A stretch of 15,022 nucleotides of DNA from Vulcanimicrobiota bacterium (GCA_013043945.1 JABEUW010000093.1:1-15022), one strand, 5' to 3'. Shown: positions 7,678-14,418, counted from the first letter of the stretch. Made by a program: numbers and translations. The notes: generated from the sequence alone by a model not told the origin.

Positions 7678-7867
7678 CACACCGAGTAGGGTCCTGTCAC
7701 ACCGAGTAGGCGCCGCAGGTGCCGTATCGAGGCGGCGGGGGCTCCCTCGATACGCGCTTCGCGCTACTCGGGATGACAGAGTTTCGCTTCGCGCTACTCG
7801 GGATGACAGAGTTTCGCTTCGCGCTACTCGGGATGACAGAGTTTCGCTTCGCGCTACTCGGGATGAC
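7678..7867 (-). repeat. REP-like repeat cluster 2 (mostly inverted relative to cluster 1)
   Basis: Left part, forward orientation: CACACCGAGTAGG at 7678 and 7698, the second leading into the hairpin GCGCC-GCA-GGTGC (7710-7722) and CGTATCGAGG (7723-7732). Right part, reverse orientation: CCTCGATACG (7745-7754) and then four copies of a core GCTTCGCGCTACTCGGGA-TGACA starting at 7755, 7785, 7815 and 7845, an exact 30-bp period. On the minus strand the first of these reads as a full cluster-1 unit with a shorter hairpin, CGC-GAA-GCG after GTAG. The array ends 2 nt before the stop codon of the YeiH-like gene. The period is a multiple of three, so the minus strand has an open but meaningless peptide repeat across it. 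Confidence 0.92.
7723..7754. repeat. Perfect 10-bp inverted repeat at the head-to-head junction of two repeat units
   Basis: CGTATCGAGG (7723-7732) and CCTCGATACG (7745-7754) can form a 10-bp stem with a 12-nt loop. It arises where a forward and a reverse unit of the family meet tail to tail, a BIME-like arrangement. It may act as a bidirectional 3'-end structure or as a recombination or transposase substrate. Confidence 0.8.
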
Positions 7868-7869
7868 AC

Positions 7870-8847
7870 TTAGTTGAGGTGCATTGCGTGGGCGATGCCG
7901 AGGCTGGTGAGCGATATCCCCACCCAGAGGATCGCGCCGAGGATGAGCGGACGAACACCCGCCGAGCGGATGCGCGCATAATCGGCGCTCAAGCCAACTG
8001 CTGCGAGAGCGACCGTAATCGCGAAGAGCGCGAGCTGATCGAGCGGTCCGTGCCACGAAGCGGGGATATAGCCGAAGCTATTGATTCCCGCCGCAACGAC
8101 GAACCAGAGCACGAACCAGGGACTAATCGAGCGCCACGGCACTGACTCCCCGCCGCGCATCGCAAACGCGCGTTTGCCGGCGTAAAACGCTACCAACGGA
8201 ATGATGAGCGTCGTTCGCGTGAGCTTGACGATCACCGCATGCTCTCCCGCTGCATGGCCATACACAAACGCTGCGGCAACGACCGACGACGTGTCGTTGA
8301 TCGCCGTTCCGGCCCACAAACCAAACGCGTGCTGCGAGAGGTGCATGAGGTGACCGATCGTCGGAAACGTTAAGACGGCAGCGACGTTAAAGAAAAAAAT
8401 CGTCGAAAGCGCATACGCAACGTCGGCGCGATCCGATTCGGTCGCGCTCGCTAATGCCGCGATCGCCGAACCGCCGCAGATCGCCGTACCGACGCCGAGA
8501 AGGCGGCGTAAATCCCGATCGATGCCGAGCAGTTTGCCGAAGATATAGGCGAGCGCAAGCACGACGACGAGCGTGCCCAGCATGACCGGAAGCGATTTTA
8601 AGCCTCCGGCGACGATGTCGGTGAAGCGCAATTGGGTGCCGAGCAGAACGATCGACCAGGCCAGCACCTGTTTGGTGCTAAAGAGAATTCCCGGATGCAG
8701 CCGCGCTCCGGGTGCGCGCACCGCCGTTATCAGCAGGCCGAGCGCGATGGCGACCACCGGCGAGCCGACGACGGGCAAGAGATGCCCGACGAGGGTTGCG
8801 ACGGCCGCAATTGCGATCGCCAAAAGGAGCCCGGGAAGTATCTTCAC
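7870..8847 (-). CDS. YeiH/UPF0324-family membrane protein (putative sulfate exporter family)
   Basis: Inner-membrane protein of 325 aa with about ten hydrophobic segments spread over its length. It carries the family hallmarks GTAICGGSAIAA (120-131) and GTAINDTSSVVAA (180-192); these and the length fit UPF0324 (Cons_hypoth698). Members are annotated as putative sulfate exporters, and E. coli yeiH is a target of the LysR regulator YeiE, linked to sulfite stress. Substrate is therefore expected to be a sulfur oxyanion, but this family is poorly tested. GTG start at 8847, 6 nt after the stop of the cytochrome gene; no separate SD is seen, which suggests translational coupling. It is the last gene of the operon starting at 11283 and ends 2 nt from repeat cluster 2. 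It would remove the sulfate or sulfite produced or encountered by the upstream periplasmic proteins; that role is inferred from context. Confidence 0.88.
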   Translation of the reverse strand: MKILPGLLLAIAIAAVATLVGHLLPVVGSPVVAIALGLLITAVRAPGARLHPGILFSTKQVLAWSIVLLGTQLRFTDIVAGGLKSLPVMLGTLVVVLALAYIFGKLLGIDRDLRRLLGVGTAICGGSAIAALASATESDRADVAYALSTIFFFNVAAVLTFPTIGHLMHLSQHAFGLWAGTAINDTSSVVAAAFVYGHAAGEHAVIVKLTRTTLIIPLVAFYAGKRAFAMRGGESVPWRSISPWFVLWFVVAAGINSFGYIPASWHGPLDQLALFAITVALAAVGLSADYARIRSAGVRPLILGAILWVGISLTSLGIAHAMHLN

Positions 8848-8853
8848 GTCGCG

Positions 8854-9672
8854 CTAGAAAAAGCTCGCCGGTTCGGGCGAAAACGTAATTGCGGCCTTTT
8901 TATCAAACGCGGGGCGCTTGTGGCTTTCCACGAAAGCTGCGACATCGTAGGCTTCCTGGTCGCTCAACGTGCCGGCTTTCCCCAGCGGCATATTGTAGCG
9001 TACGAAGCCAGCCATCATCGCAACTTTCGCCATGCCGGCGCCTTTGTTGAACGACGTCGCACCCCAGAGCGCCGGGAACTGCCCCGGAATTCCGGCACCG
9101 CTTGCCTGGTGACACATCGAGCATTGCGCCGCATAGATTGTCGCACCGCGCGATACGTTCGGCGGCGCCGGCGGCTTGATGCGCGCGATGCGTACCGCCG
9201 GATCGATCGGCGAGAAGGTTTTCTGCCCGCGCGATATCCAGTTGATATACGCGACGACCGCGATCATCGTTCGGCTATCGTAGGCCGGGGGCTTGCCGTT
9301 CATGCTATAGAGAAAGCACTCCGCGATGCGATCCTGCAACGCGATCGCACGATGCGAACGACCGTTCCACTGTGGAAAATGCCCGGCGATGCGTAAATAT
9401 CCACCGCGCGGCACCGTGCCGCCAGTGATGTGGCACGACGAACACTCCATTTGCGAAACGACGTAGGGTTTCGCGAACTTGTGCGTCTGCGTGATGATAT
9501 CGTAGCCCTCGCGCACTAGTGCGCCCATTTTTCCCGCCGGAAGATGTGCGGGGTTGTAGAGTGCGGTGCCGGCGAGCGACTGCCCGGCGTTTCCGCTGCC
9601 GTACGTGCCTCCCGCGCAACCGGCGAGCGCGAGTGCGACGAGCGCACTCGCTACCGTATAGAATACTCGCAC
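8854..9672 (-). CDS. TsdA-like dihaem c-type cytochrome lipoprotein (putative thiosulfate dehydrogenase)
   Basis: Probable periplasmic, membrane-anchored cytochrome oxidising thiosulfate to tetrathionate (or the reverse), passing electrons to the respiratory chain. From the GTG at 9672 it is 272 aa. It begins with a short lipoprotein signal with lipobox LAGC (Cys19). Haem 1 motif CSSCH is at 77-81, and a Cys at 119 (DRIAECFLYSMNGKP) sits where TsdA has its unusual Cys axial ligand. Haem 2 motif CSMCH is at 184-188 and Met228 (NMP) is a likely distal ligand. The stretches GHFPQW, FPALWGATSFNKGAGM and TLSDQEAYDVAAFV are typical of this family. A longer frame opens at 9762 but overlaps the upstream gene and adds a basic non-signal leader. 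The GTG stands 10 nt after the upstream stop with weak AGGG. Lipidation is not usual for TsdA as I know it. SoxA/SoxX-like alternatives are less likely. Confidence 0.85.
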   Translation of the reverse strand: MRVFYTVASALVALALAGCAGGTYGSGNAGQSLAGTALYNPAHLPAGKMGALVREGYDIITQTHKFAKPYVVSQMECSSCHITGGTVPRGGYLRIAGHFPQWNGRSHRAIALQDRIAECFLYSMNGKPPAYDSRTMIAVVAYINWISRGQKTFSPIDPAVRIARIKPPAPPNVSRGATIYAAQCSMCHQASGAGIPGQFPALWGATSFNKGAGMAKVAMMAGFVRYNMPLGKAGTLSDQEAYDVAAFVESHKRPAFDKKAAITFSPEPASFF

Positions 9673-9682
9673 TCGTCGCGCC

Positions 9683-10393
9683 CTAAAACGCCAGCGCCGT
9701 GTAAGCGTAGCCGAAGCGCTTCTGCAGCACCGCAACCGTCGCGACCATCGAGGGCACCACAATCGTTCCCGGGATGAGATGCGTGAGAATATCGGCGGCG
9801 ACCTCCGAGCCGTTCATTCCCGCCGGTGCGAAACCGCGCTTGACGATCGCACGCGATTGCTCCTCGACGGCGGTATGGCACGTCAACATCACCAAACCGC
9901 GCCGCTGCAATGTCTGAATCGAGCGATCTTGATACGTCGATTTCTCGTTGTCGGGGTCGGCGGAGAGATTGAACGGTACGTGCGAGGGGTAATGATAATT
10001 CTTGGTTGCGAAGGCTCCGTCGGGGCCTTTGATGTTGAAAAATTCACCGATACGATATTTTGCCCACACATAATCGCTGAAGTTATAGCTCGATGCCGGA
10101 CCGTGCGCGGCAAACGCCATCGCGACCTTGTCGCCCGGGTAGCCATACCCGAAATGCAAGCCGTTCAACGCATTTTTAATGTTGTTCCAAACGACGGGAT
10201 TGGGATTGAGAATCTCCCACATCTGGCGAATATCGGCCGGGCGCCCGAGCACCTTGTCGAAATGCGCCGCATCGAAATTCGCTTTCCGCTCGACTAATGC
10301 GGTGCCGCCGGGAACGGCAGCCGCAGCTTCGGCGATCGTGGGAGCTAAGGCGACCAGCGATGCCGAGGTTGCAAGAAAGGCCGTGCGTTTCAT
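9683..10393 (-). CDS. Exported DsrE/DsrF-like protein, putative periplasmic sulfur carrier
   Basis: 236 aa with a Sec signal peptide (1-23, ending IAEA). The mature part resembles DsrE-type proteins: an early NIKNALNGL segment (71-79), a strand plus KVAMAFAAHGPA (89-100), a single candidate sulfur-binding Cys172 in VMLTCHTAVEEQSRAIV, and a C-terminal GTIVVPSMVATVAVLQKRFG region ending in GYAYTAL, which matches the usual DsrE ending where a hydrophobic strand precedes a GYAYI-like tail. DsrE-family proteins bind or relay sulfane sulfur on a cysteine. An insertion of about 50 residues (about 105-155) makes it longer than typical members. ATG at 10393 overlaps the upstream TGA as ATGA, with GGAGGG 8 nt before it. 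Its neighbour is the TsdA-like cytochrome, so a role in handling thiosulfate sulfur is likely but unproven. Confidence 0.6.
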   Translation of the reverse strand: MKRTAFLATSASLVALAPTIAEAAAAVPGGTALVERKANFDAAHFDKVLGRPADIRQMWEILNPNPVVWNNIKNALNGLHFGYGYPGDKVAMAFAAHGPASSYNFSDYVWAKYRIGEFFNIKGPDGAFATKNYHYPSHVPFNLSADPDNEKSTYQDRSIQTLQRRGLVMLTCHTAVEEQSRAIVKRGFAPAGMNGSEVAADILTHLIPGTIVVPSMVATVAVLQKRFGYAYTALAF

Positions 10394-11283
10394 GAATGGG
10401 ACCCTCCAGTTGTGAAGCCATAGGAAGCATAGATGGCGCGCGCTCGCGCGCCGGTCAGAAACGTAACGAACGCTTTAGCCGCCGCCGGGTGCGGAGCCTT
10501 CGTTATCACCGCCGCTTGGTAGATCGCGGTTGCGTTCTCCGAGGCGGGAATCTTGACGACGGCAAGGCGCCCCGTTACCTTCGCTTGATAGAGGGCTTCG
10601 GAGATCCAGACGACACCGGCATCCGCGCGCCCCGAAAGAATCCACCGCGGGCTCTGGCGATGATGGATCTTCGTCAACAGGGTCGTACCGGCATTGCGCT
10701 TGGTCACCATAATCGTGGAAACTAATGCGGCGCCGCCCGCTTTGCGATAGGCCGCCTGAATCTGCCCCGATACGCCCTCCCACGCGGGATTCGGCATCGC
10801 GACGCGAACGTCGGCACGCCCGAGATCGCGCAGGCTGTACACATGTTTTGGGTTTCCCTTGCGTACGAGAATCGCGAGCGTGTTGGTCGCGTAGGTATGC
10901 GCGGGGCCGACGATGCCGCGCGTGCGCTCGATCGTCATGCGTTTCTTTCCCGAAAGAAAGACATCGGGTTTCGGATCGATGACGAGATTGCCGATTTGCA
11001 ATGCACCCGCCTCGATCTGCTTGGCGAGAATTCCGGGCGGCAACGTTTCGTAGAACACGCGCTTCACGTCGGGATGCTCGCGTTGAAATGCTGCGACGAG
11101 CGCGTGCATCGCCATGTATTGGTTTCCGGCCGCGAAGACGACCAACTGGGCGTTCGCCGGGTTCCCGTGGAGATCGGGTACGACATCGACGTTTGAAACG
11201 GTGAAATTGTAGGGGGTAACCCCCAAGAGAGCGGCCGCGAGAACCGCAGCGATCGGCATCCGAGGGTGAAATAGGCGACTCAT
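10390..11283 (-). CDS. ModA-like periplasmic oxyanion-type substrate-binding protein, no permease nearby
   Basis: 297 aa, first gene of the minus-strand operon. Residues 1-29 form a signal peptide with an Arg/His-rich start and an AAVLAAALLG core. The mature protein has the ModA/SBP_bac_11 pattern: LVVFAAGNQYMAMHALVAAF (about 47-66), DVFLSGKKRMTIE, TNTLAILVRKGNPK, VRVAMPNPAWEGVSGQI, RADAGVVWISEAL, ending with AAKAFVTFLTGARARAIYASYGF. Family members bind molybdate, tungstate or related oxyanions for ABC import. No ABC permease or ATPase accompanies it here; instead it is coupled (ATGA overlap) to a DsrE-like gene and a TsdA-like cytochrome, so a sulfur-oxyanion ligand such as thiosulfate is a reasonable guess. 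ATG at 11283 sits 6 nt after the -10 of a good promoter, hence probably leaderless; GGAG is only 1 nt upstream. Ligand unknown. Confidence 0.8.
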   Translation of the reverse strand: MSRLFHPRMPIAAVLAAALLGVTPYNFTVSNVDVVPDLHGNPANAQLVVFAAGNQYMAMHALVAAFQREHPDVKRVFYETLPPGILAKQIEAGALQIGNLVIDPKPDVFLSGKKRMTIERTRGIVGPAHTYATNTLAILVRKGNPKHVYSLRDLGRADVRVAMPNPAWEGVSGQIQAAYRKAGGAALVSTIMVTKRNAGTTLLTKIHHRQSPRWILSGRADAGVVWISEALYQAKVTGRLAVVKIPASENATAIYQAAVITKAPHPAAAKAFVTFLTGARARAIYASYGFTTGGSHS

Positions 11284-11289
11284 GCTCCG

Positions 11290-11318
11290 AGCATAGGAGC
11301 CCGCTATTCATAAGTCAA
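11290..11318 (-). promoter_or_regulatory. Sigma-70-type promoter of the sulfur operon (TTGACT-17-TATGCT)
   Basis: Read on the minus strand, TTGACT (11318-11313) and TATGCT (11295-11290) are separated by exactly 17 nt. The -10 ends 6 nt before the ATG at 11283, so transcription should begin at or next to the start codon and give a leaderless message. One half of the 9-bp inverted repeat (11307-11315) overlaps the -35, consistent with control by the divergent LysR protein. Confidence 0.7.
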
Positions 11319-11358
11319 ATAACGTAATAAACCCATGATTATAAATTTTACTTATGAA
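11307..11358. promoter_or_regulatory. Inverted-repeat operator candidate between the LysR gene and the sulfur operon
   Basis: TTCATAAGT (11307-11315) and ACTTATGAA (11350-11358) are perfect 9-bp inverted copies 34 bp apart, in an AT-rich stretch that contrasts with the GC-rich genes. One half overlaps the operon's -35, the other the LysR start codon. The spacing could suit two dimers of a LysR tetramer bending the DNA, with repression of both genes without effector. Assignment to this LysR is inference. Confidence 0.6.
11340..11345 (+). promoter_or_regulatory. Candidate -10 (TATAAA) for the LysR gene
   Basis: TATAAA ends 8 nt before the ATG at 11354. No SD precedes that ATG (TTTTACTT), so a start nearly on the ATG would again give a leaderless message. 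No recognisable -35 stands at the right distance. Confidence 0.4.
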
Positions 11359-12307
11359 AATATCGCTCTCGCAGCTTGAAACGCTCTGCGAAGTCGCCGA
11401 ACGGGGTTCGTTTTCGAAGGGCGCCCGCGCCCTAGGAATCTCTCAGCCGGCGGTGAGCCAGCAACTGGCCACGCTCGCCGCCGCGCTCGGGCTCGCCCTG
11501 TTCTCGCGCGAGGAAGGCCGCCCGGCTCTCACGGAGGCGGGGCTGATGGTCGTCGCCCGTGCGCGCGCCCTCCTCGCCGACGCGGAGGCACTGCTCCGCG
11601 AAGCCGAGGGTTACGCCGCAGCACGGAGCGGCCGGCTCGATTTCGCCGCGACACGGACCATTGGGACCCATCTGGTGCCGAAGCTTCTCGCGGGCTTTCT
11701 CCGGGATCGCCCTGGGGTCGAGCCGCGCGTGCGAATCGCAAACACTCACGATGTCGCGCGCCTCGTCCTGCACGGGGAGGTGCTCTTTGGATTGATCGAA
11801 GGGAGCATCGAGGATCCCCGCCTTGAAACGCATTCGTTCGCGCATGACCACCTGCGCCTCATCGTCCCCCCACAGCATCCTTTTGCGCTGCGCTCGAGCC
11901 TCCGCGTCGCCGAGCTCGCACGCGAGCGCTTTGTGAGCCGCGAACCTGGCTCCGGCACCCGCGACCACGGCTACGACGCCCTGCGCGCGGCGGGGCTCGA
12001 ACCGCCGATCGCACTCGAGCTTCCCAGCGGTGAAGGCATCGTTCGCGCCGTTGAAGCCGGCCTCGGTATCGCCGTTCTCTCCGAACTCGTCGTCGAGCGG
12101 GCGATCTCGATGAATCGCGTCGTAGCCGTCGCAATCGACGATCTTCTCCTCGAACGAGATTTCTTCGTCCTCTCGCGCCGCGATCGTCCACTCGCCCCGC
12201 TCGCGCACGCATTCATCACCTCGCTACTCGGCGAACCCGAGGCCGAACGCAGCAAAGGTTCGCGCAGCACAGCGCTGAAACATCGACATCGAAGGAGTGG
12301 GCGTTGA
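11354..12307 (+). CDS. LysR-family regulator, CysL/YeiE/CbbR-like class
   Basis: 317-aa DNA-binding regulator. The winged HTH covers residues about 1-62 (LSQLETLCEVAERGSFSKGA, then GISQPAVSQQLATL), followed by a linker helix and a periplasmic-binding-like effector domain (about 90-290) with IGTHLVPKLLAGFLRDRPGV, FGLIEGSIEDPRLE and FVSREPGSGTRD. EGxIxDP and the REPGSGTR motif are features I associate with the CysL/YeiE/CbbR group. CysL activates sulfite reductase genes in Bacillus, and YeiE controls yeiH in E. coli. Here the gene is divergent from an operon that ends in a YeiH-like protein, so regulation of that operon is the natural reading. ATG at 11354 lies inside an inverted repeat, suggesting autoregulation. 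Its stop overlaps the next start as TTGA, so it shares a transcript with the hydrolase and rmuC. Confidence 0.9.
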   Translation: MKISLSQLETLCEVAERGSFSKGARALGISQPAVSQQLATLAAALGLALFSREEGRPALTEAGLMVVARARALLADAEALLREAEGYAAARSGRLDFAATRTIGTHLVPKLLAGFLRDRPGVEPRVRIANTHDVARLVLHGEVLFGLIEGSIEDPRLETHSFAHDHLRLIVPPQHPFALRSSLRVAELARERFVSREPGSGTRDHGYDALRAAGLEPPIALELPSGEGIVRAVEAGLGIAVLSELVVERAISMNRVVAVAIDDLLLERDFFVLSRRDRPLAPLAHAFITSLLGEPEAERSKGSRSTALKHRHRRSGR

Positions 12308-13134
12308 AGAAGGACGATGATTTAGCCGCGCTTGCCAAAGCCATCGACGCCGTCGCACCTCGCCGTACGCCGAGCGCGAACGATAGCGATCTGCGCCTCG
12401 CCCCCCCGCACCTTCCCTACGTTGCCGAGAACGATCCCGCGATCGTCGTGGACCACATCGAACTCCGTCGCCTCGACACCTCGATGCGCGTTTATACCGC
12501 CGCTCCGCGTGCCATTCGTGCCAATACACCGGGAATCGTTGTCGTGCCGCACATCTGGGGCGTCGACGCGACGATACGAGATATCGTTCGTCGATTTGCA
12601 AAAGCCGGATTTTCAACGGTCGCACCCGATCTGTACGCGCGCTTCGACGCACCTGCGGGCGACGATTCGTGCGATCGCACGCTCTTCGACACGTTTGCGA
12701 AGCGCATCGAAAGACGGCAAGCCGACGGCGATATTCGCGCGGCGGCGCTCAGGCTGCAAACGCGTTCTCCACAAGGCCTTATCGGCATCATTGGCCTCTC
12801 GGTCGGCGGGCGATACGCACTGCTGCAGGCCGCCGACAACAACGATATTTTCACCTGCGCCGCACCGTTTTATGGATCGATCGAGCAGATTACCCCCGAT
12901 CAAATTCACATCCCCGTCTGCGGGAGTTACGGCGAACACGACTCCATCATCTCCGCCGACGACGTTCGCTTTTTTCGCACGCTTCTCACCGTGCCCAACG
13001 ATTTTCGCGTTTACCAAACGGCGGGGCACGACTTCTTCGACGACCGCCGCACGGCATTCGCTCCCGCGGCCGCCGGCGACGCGTGGAAGCGAACGCTTGA
13101 ATTTTTCAAAAACCACCTCGTCCCCCAACGCTGA
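12304..13134 (+). CDS. Dienelactone hydrolase family protein (serine nucleophile)
   Basis: 276-aa cytoplasmic alpha/beta hydrolase of the dienelactone hydrolase family, which cleaves lactones or esters; the true substrate is unknown. Motifs: IVVVPHIWGVDATIRDIVRR (78-97, the usual oxyanion-side HEIWG element as PHIWG), FSTVAPDLYAR (103-113), nucleophile elbow GLSVGGRYAL with Ser166 where classical members have Cys, Asp213 in YGEHDSI and His242 in TAGHDFFDD. The triad Ser-Asp-His is complete. There is no signal peptide, and an N-terminal extension of about 45 residues precedes the fold. TTG start at 12304 has AAGGAG 6 nt upstream and overlaps the LysR stop by 4 nt. Four nucleotides separate it from rmuC. 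Membership in the LysR transcript may be structural rather than functional. Confidence 0.88.
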   Translation: MKKDDDLAALAKAIDAVAPRRTPSANDSDLRLAPPHLPYVAENDPAIVVDHIELRRLDTSMRVYTAAPRAIRANTPGIVVVPHIWGVDATIRDIVRRFAKAGFSTVAPDLYARFDAPAGDDSCDRTLFDTFAKRIERRQADGDIRAAALRLQTRSPQGLIGIIGLSVGGRYALLQAADNNDIFTCAAPFYGSIEQITPDQIHIPVCGSYGEHDSIISADDVRFFRTLLTVPNDFRVYQTAGHDFFDDRRTAFAPAAAGDAWKRTLEFFKNHLVPQR

Positions 13135-13138
13135 GAGT

Positions 13139-14413
13139 ATGGCTGCCTCACTGTTTCTTCTCATCCTTGTCCTTGCCGTCGCGGTTACCGCGCTCGTCAC
13201 GTTTTCCGTAGCTCGCAATCGTGGCCGGGAAACGCAGGATACCTCGGCGCAATTCGAGCTGATGCTCGAACGCGCAAAAAATGAACTGACTGCGACGCAG
13301 CGCGAGATCGTCGAGTCATCACGCACCGAGTTTCTCGCGCTCGCGGGGCAGCGATTGGAGACGACGCAGGCAAGCATCGCGGCGAAGCTCTCCGAGCTCG
13401 TCGCGCCGGTCGGCGAGAAATTAACGCAGGTCGATGCCTACGTTCGCGAACTCGAACAAGCTCGCGTTACGGCCTACATCGAACTTCGCAAAGAGGTCGA
13501 GCAACTCACCAAGAGCGGTGGGGAGTTGAGCATCGCAGCCGCGACGCTCTCGGAGCGAACCACGAAGCTCGCTTCGGCACTCCGCAACCCGCAGACGCGA
13601 GGACGGTGGGGGGAACTTCAGCTCCGGCGTGTCTGCGAATTAGCGGGAATGCTCGAACATTGCGATTTTGAGGAACAGAAGCGATTCTCCGGTATCGATA
13701 GGGCCCAGCAACCCGATCTTATCGTGAAGTTGCCGAACGATCGCTTTATTTGCGTCGACGCCAAAGTTCCGCTCGACGCCTATCTCGACGCGATCGACAG
13801 CACCGACGAAACGGCGAAGGCCGCGCATTTTAAACGCTACGGTGACGCCCTTAAATCGCGCATCACCGCTCTTGCAGGCGCGAAGTATCAAACGATCCCC
13901 GGCAGCGTCGATTTCGTCGTCATGTTCGTTCCGGGTGAGAACTTTCTCAGCGCCGCCTATTCACAAGACGAAGACATCATCGAATTTGCGGCAAAGAAAG
14001 CCGTGTACGTCGTCGGCCCGCTCACGTTCATGGCGTTGCTGCGATCGTACGGCATGGTTTGGCAGAGCCTCAAACAAGAGCAGAACGTGCGAGAGATCGC
14101 AGCGCAAGGCCGCGTCGTCTTCGACCGCGTGCGGATTCTCTCCGAGCATCTCAACGATCTCGGTAAGAACCTGAATGCCTCCGTCGCGGCCTTCAATAAA
14201 GCGATCGGTTCGTACGAATCGCGCCTGCTTCCCGGAAGCCGAGAGCTTGCAAAATTAGCCGCCAACCCCGAAGCGGGCTCCCAAGGCGATATCAACAGAA
14301 TCGAGACCAACGCCGGAGCGATTACCGCTCTGGGCGCGCAGGAGGCCGCTGTCGCGCTCCAGCGCGAAGAGGAGCGCGACAGAATCGCGCTCCAGGATGG
14401 TTCGCTCGGATAG
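13139..14413 (+). CDS. rmuC: RmuC-family protein
   Basis: 424 aa. RmuC limits DNA inversions at short inverted repeats in E. coli and is a predicted nuclease of the PD-(D/E)xK type. The N-terminal segment (residues 4-23, SLFLLILVLAVAVTALVTFS) is a membrane anchor, followed by a long coiled coil (about 35-145). The core domain has RGRWGELQLRRVCELAGM (154-171), PDLIVKLPND with Asp193, and FICVDAKVPLDAY with Asp207/Lys209, the expected active site, then VVMFVPGENFLSAA and the conserved PLTFMALLRSYGMVWQ region (294-309). Start ATG 13139 is 4 nt after the hydrolase stop with no strong SD, so translation is probably coupled. The open frame extends back to 12332, but that part only shadows the hydrolase. 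A 5-nt gap separates its stop from the convergent peroxiredoxin gene. The RmuC substrate class (DNA at inverted repeats) is notable given the inverted repeats at 6745-7867. Confidence 0.93.
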   Translation: MAASLFLLILVLAVAVTALVTFSVARNRGRETQDTSAQFELMLERAKNELTATQREIVESSRTEFLALAGQRLETTQASIAAKLSELVAPVGEKLTQVDAYVRELEQARVTAYIELRKEVEQLTKSGGELSIAAATLSERTTKLASALRNPQTRGRWGELQLRRVCELAGMLEHCDFEEQKRFSGIDRAQQPDLIVKLPNDRFICVDAKVPLDAYLDAIDSTDETAKAAHFKRYGDALKSRITALAGAKYQTIPGSVDFVVMFVPGENFLSAAYSQDEDIIEFAAKKAVYVVGPLTFMALLRSYGMVWQSLKQEQNVREIAAQGRVVFDRVRILSEHLNDLGKNLNASVAAFNKAIGSYESRLLPGSRELAKLAANPEAGSQGDINRIETNAGAITALGAQEAAVALQREEERDRIALQDGSLG

Positions 14414-14418
14414 AGTTC

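Noticed and set aside
7755..7867. Possible CRISPR array with a regular 30-bp period
   Set aside because: Units follow each other directly with no unique spacers, and no cas genes are near; it is a plain tandem repeat.
7666..7869. Minus-strand open frame encoding a repeated SSRVARSETL-like peptide
   Set aside because: It comes only from the 30-bp repeat period being a multiple of three; no RBS, and no sequence beyond the repeat.
9673..9762. Upstream extension of the cytochrome start to 9762
   Set aside because: It overlaps the DsrE-like gene by about 80 nt and adds an Arg-rich leader that would spoil the lipoprotein signal.
12332..13138. Long open frame upstream of RmuC giving a 693-aa protein
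   Set aside because: It runs out of frame over the well-supported hydrolase gene. RmuC homology and the membrane anchor begin at 13139.
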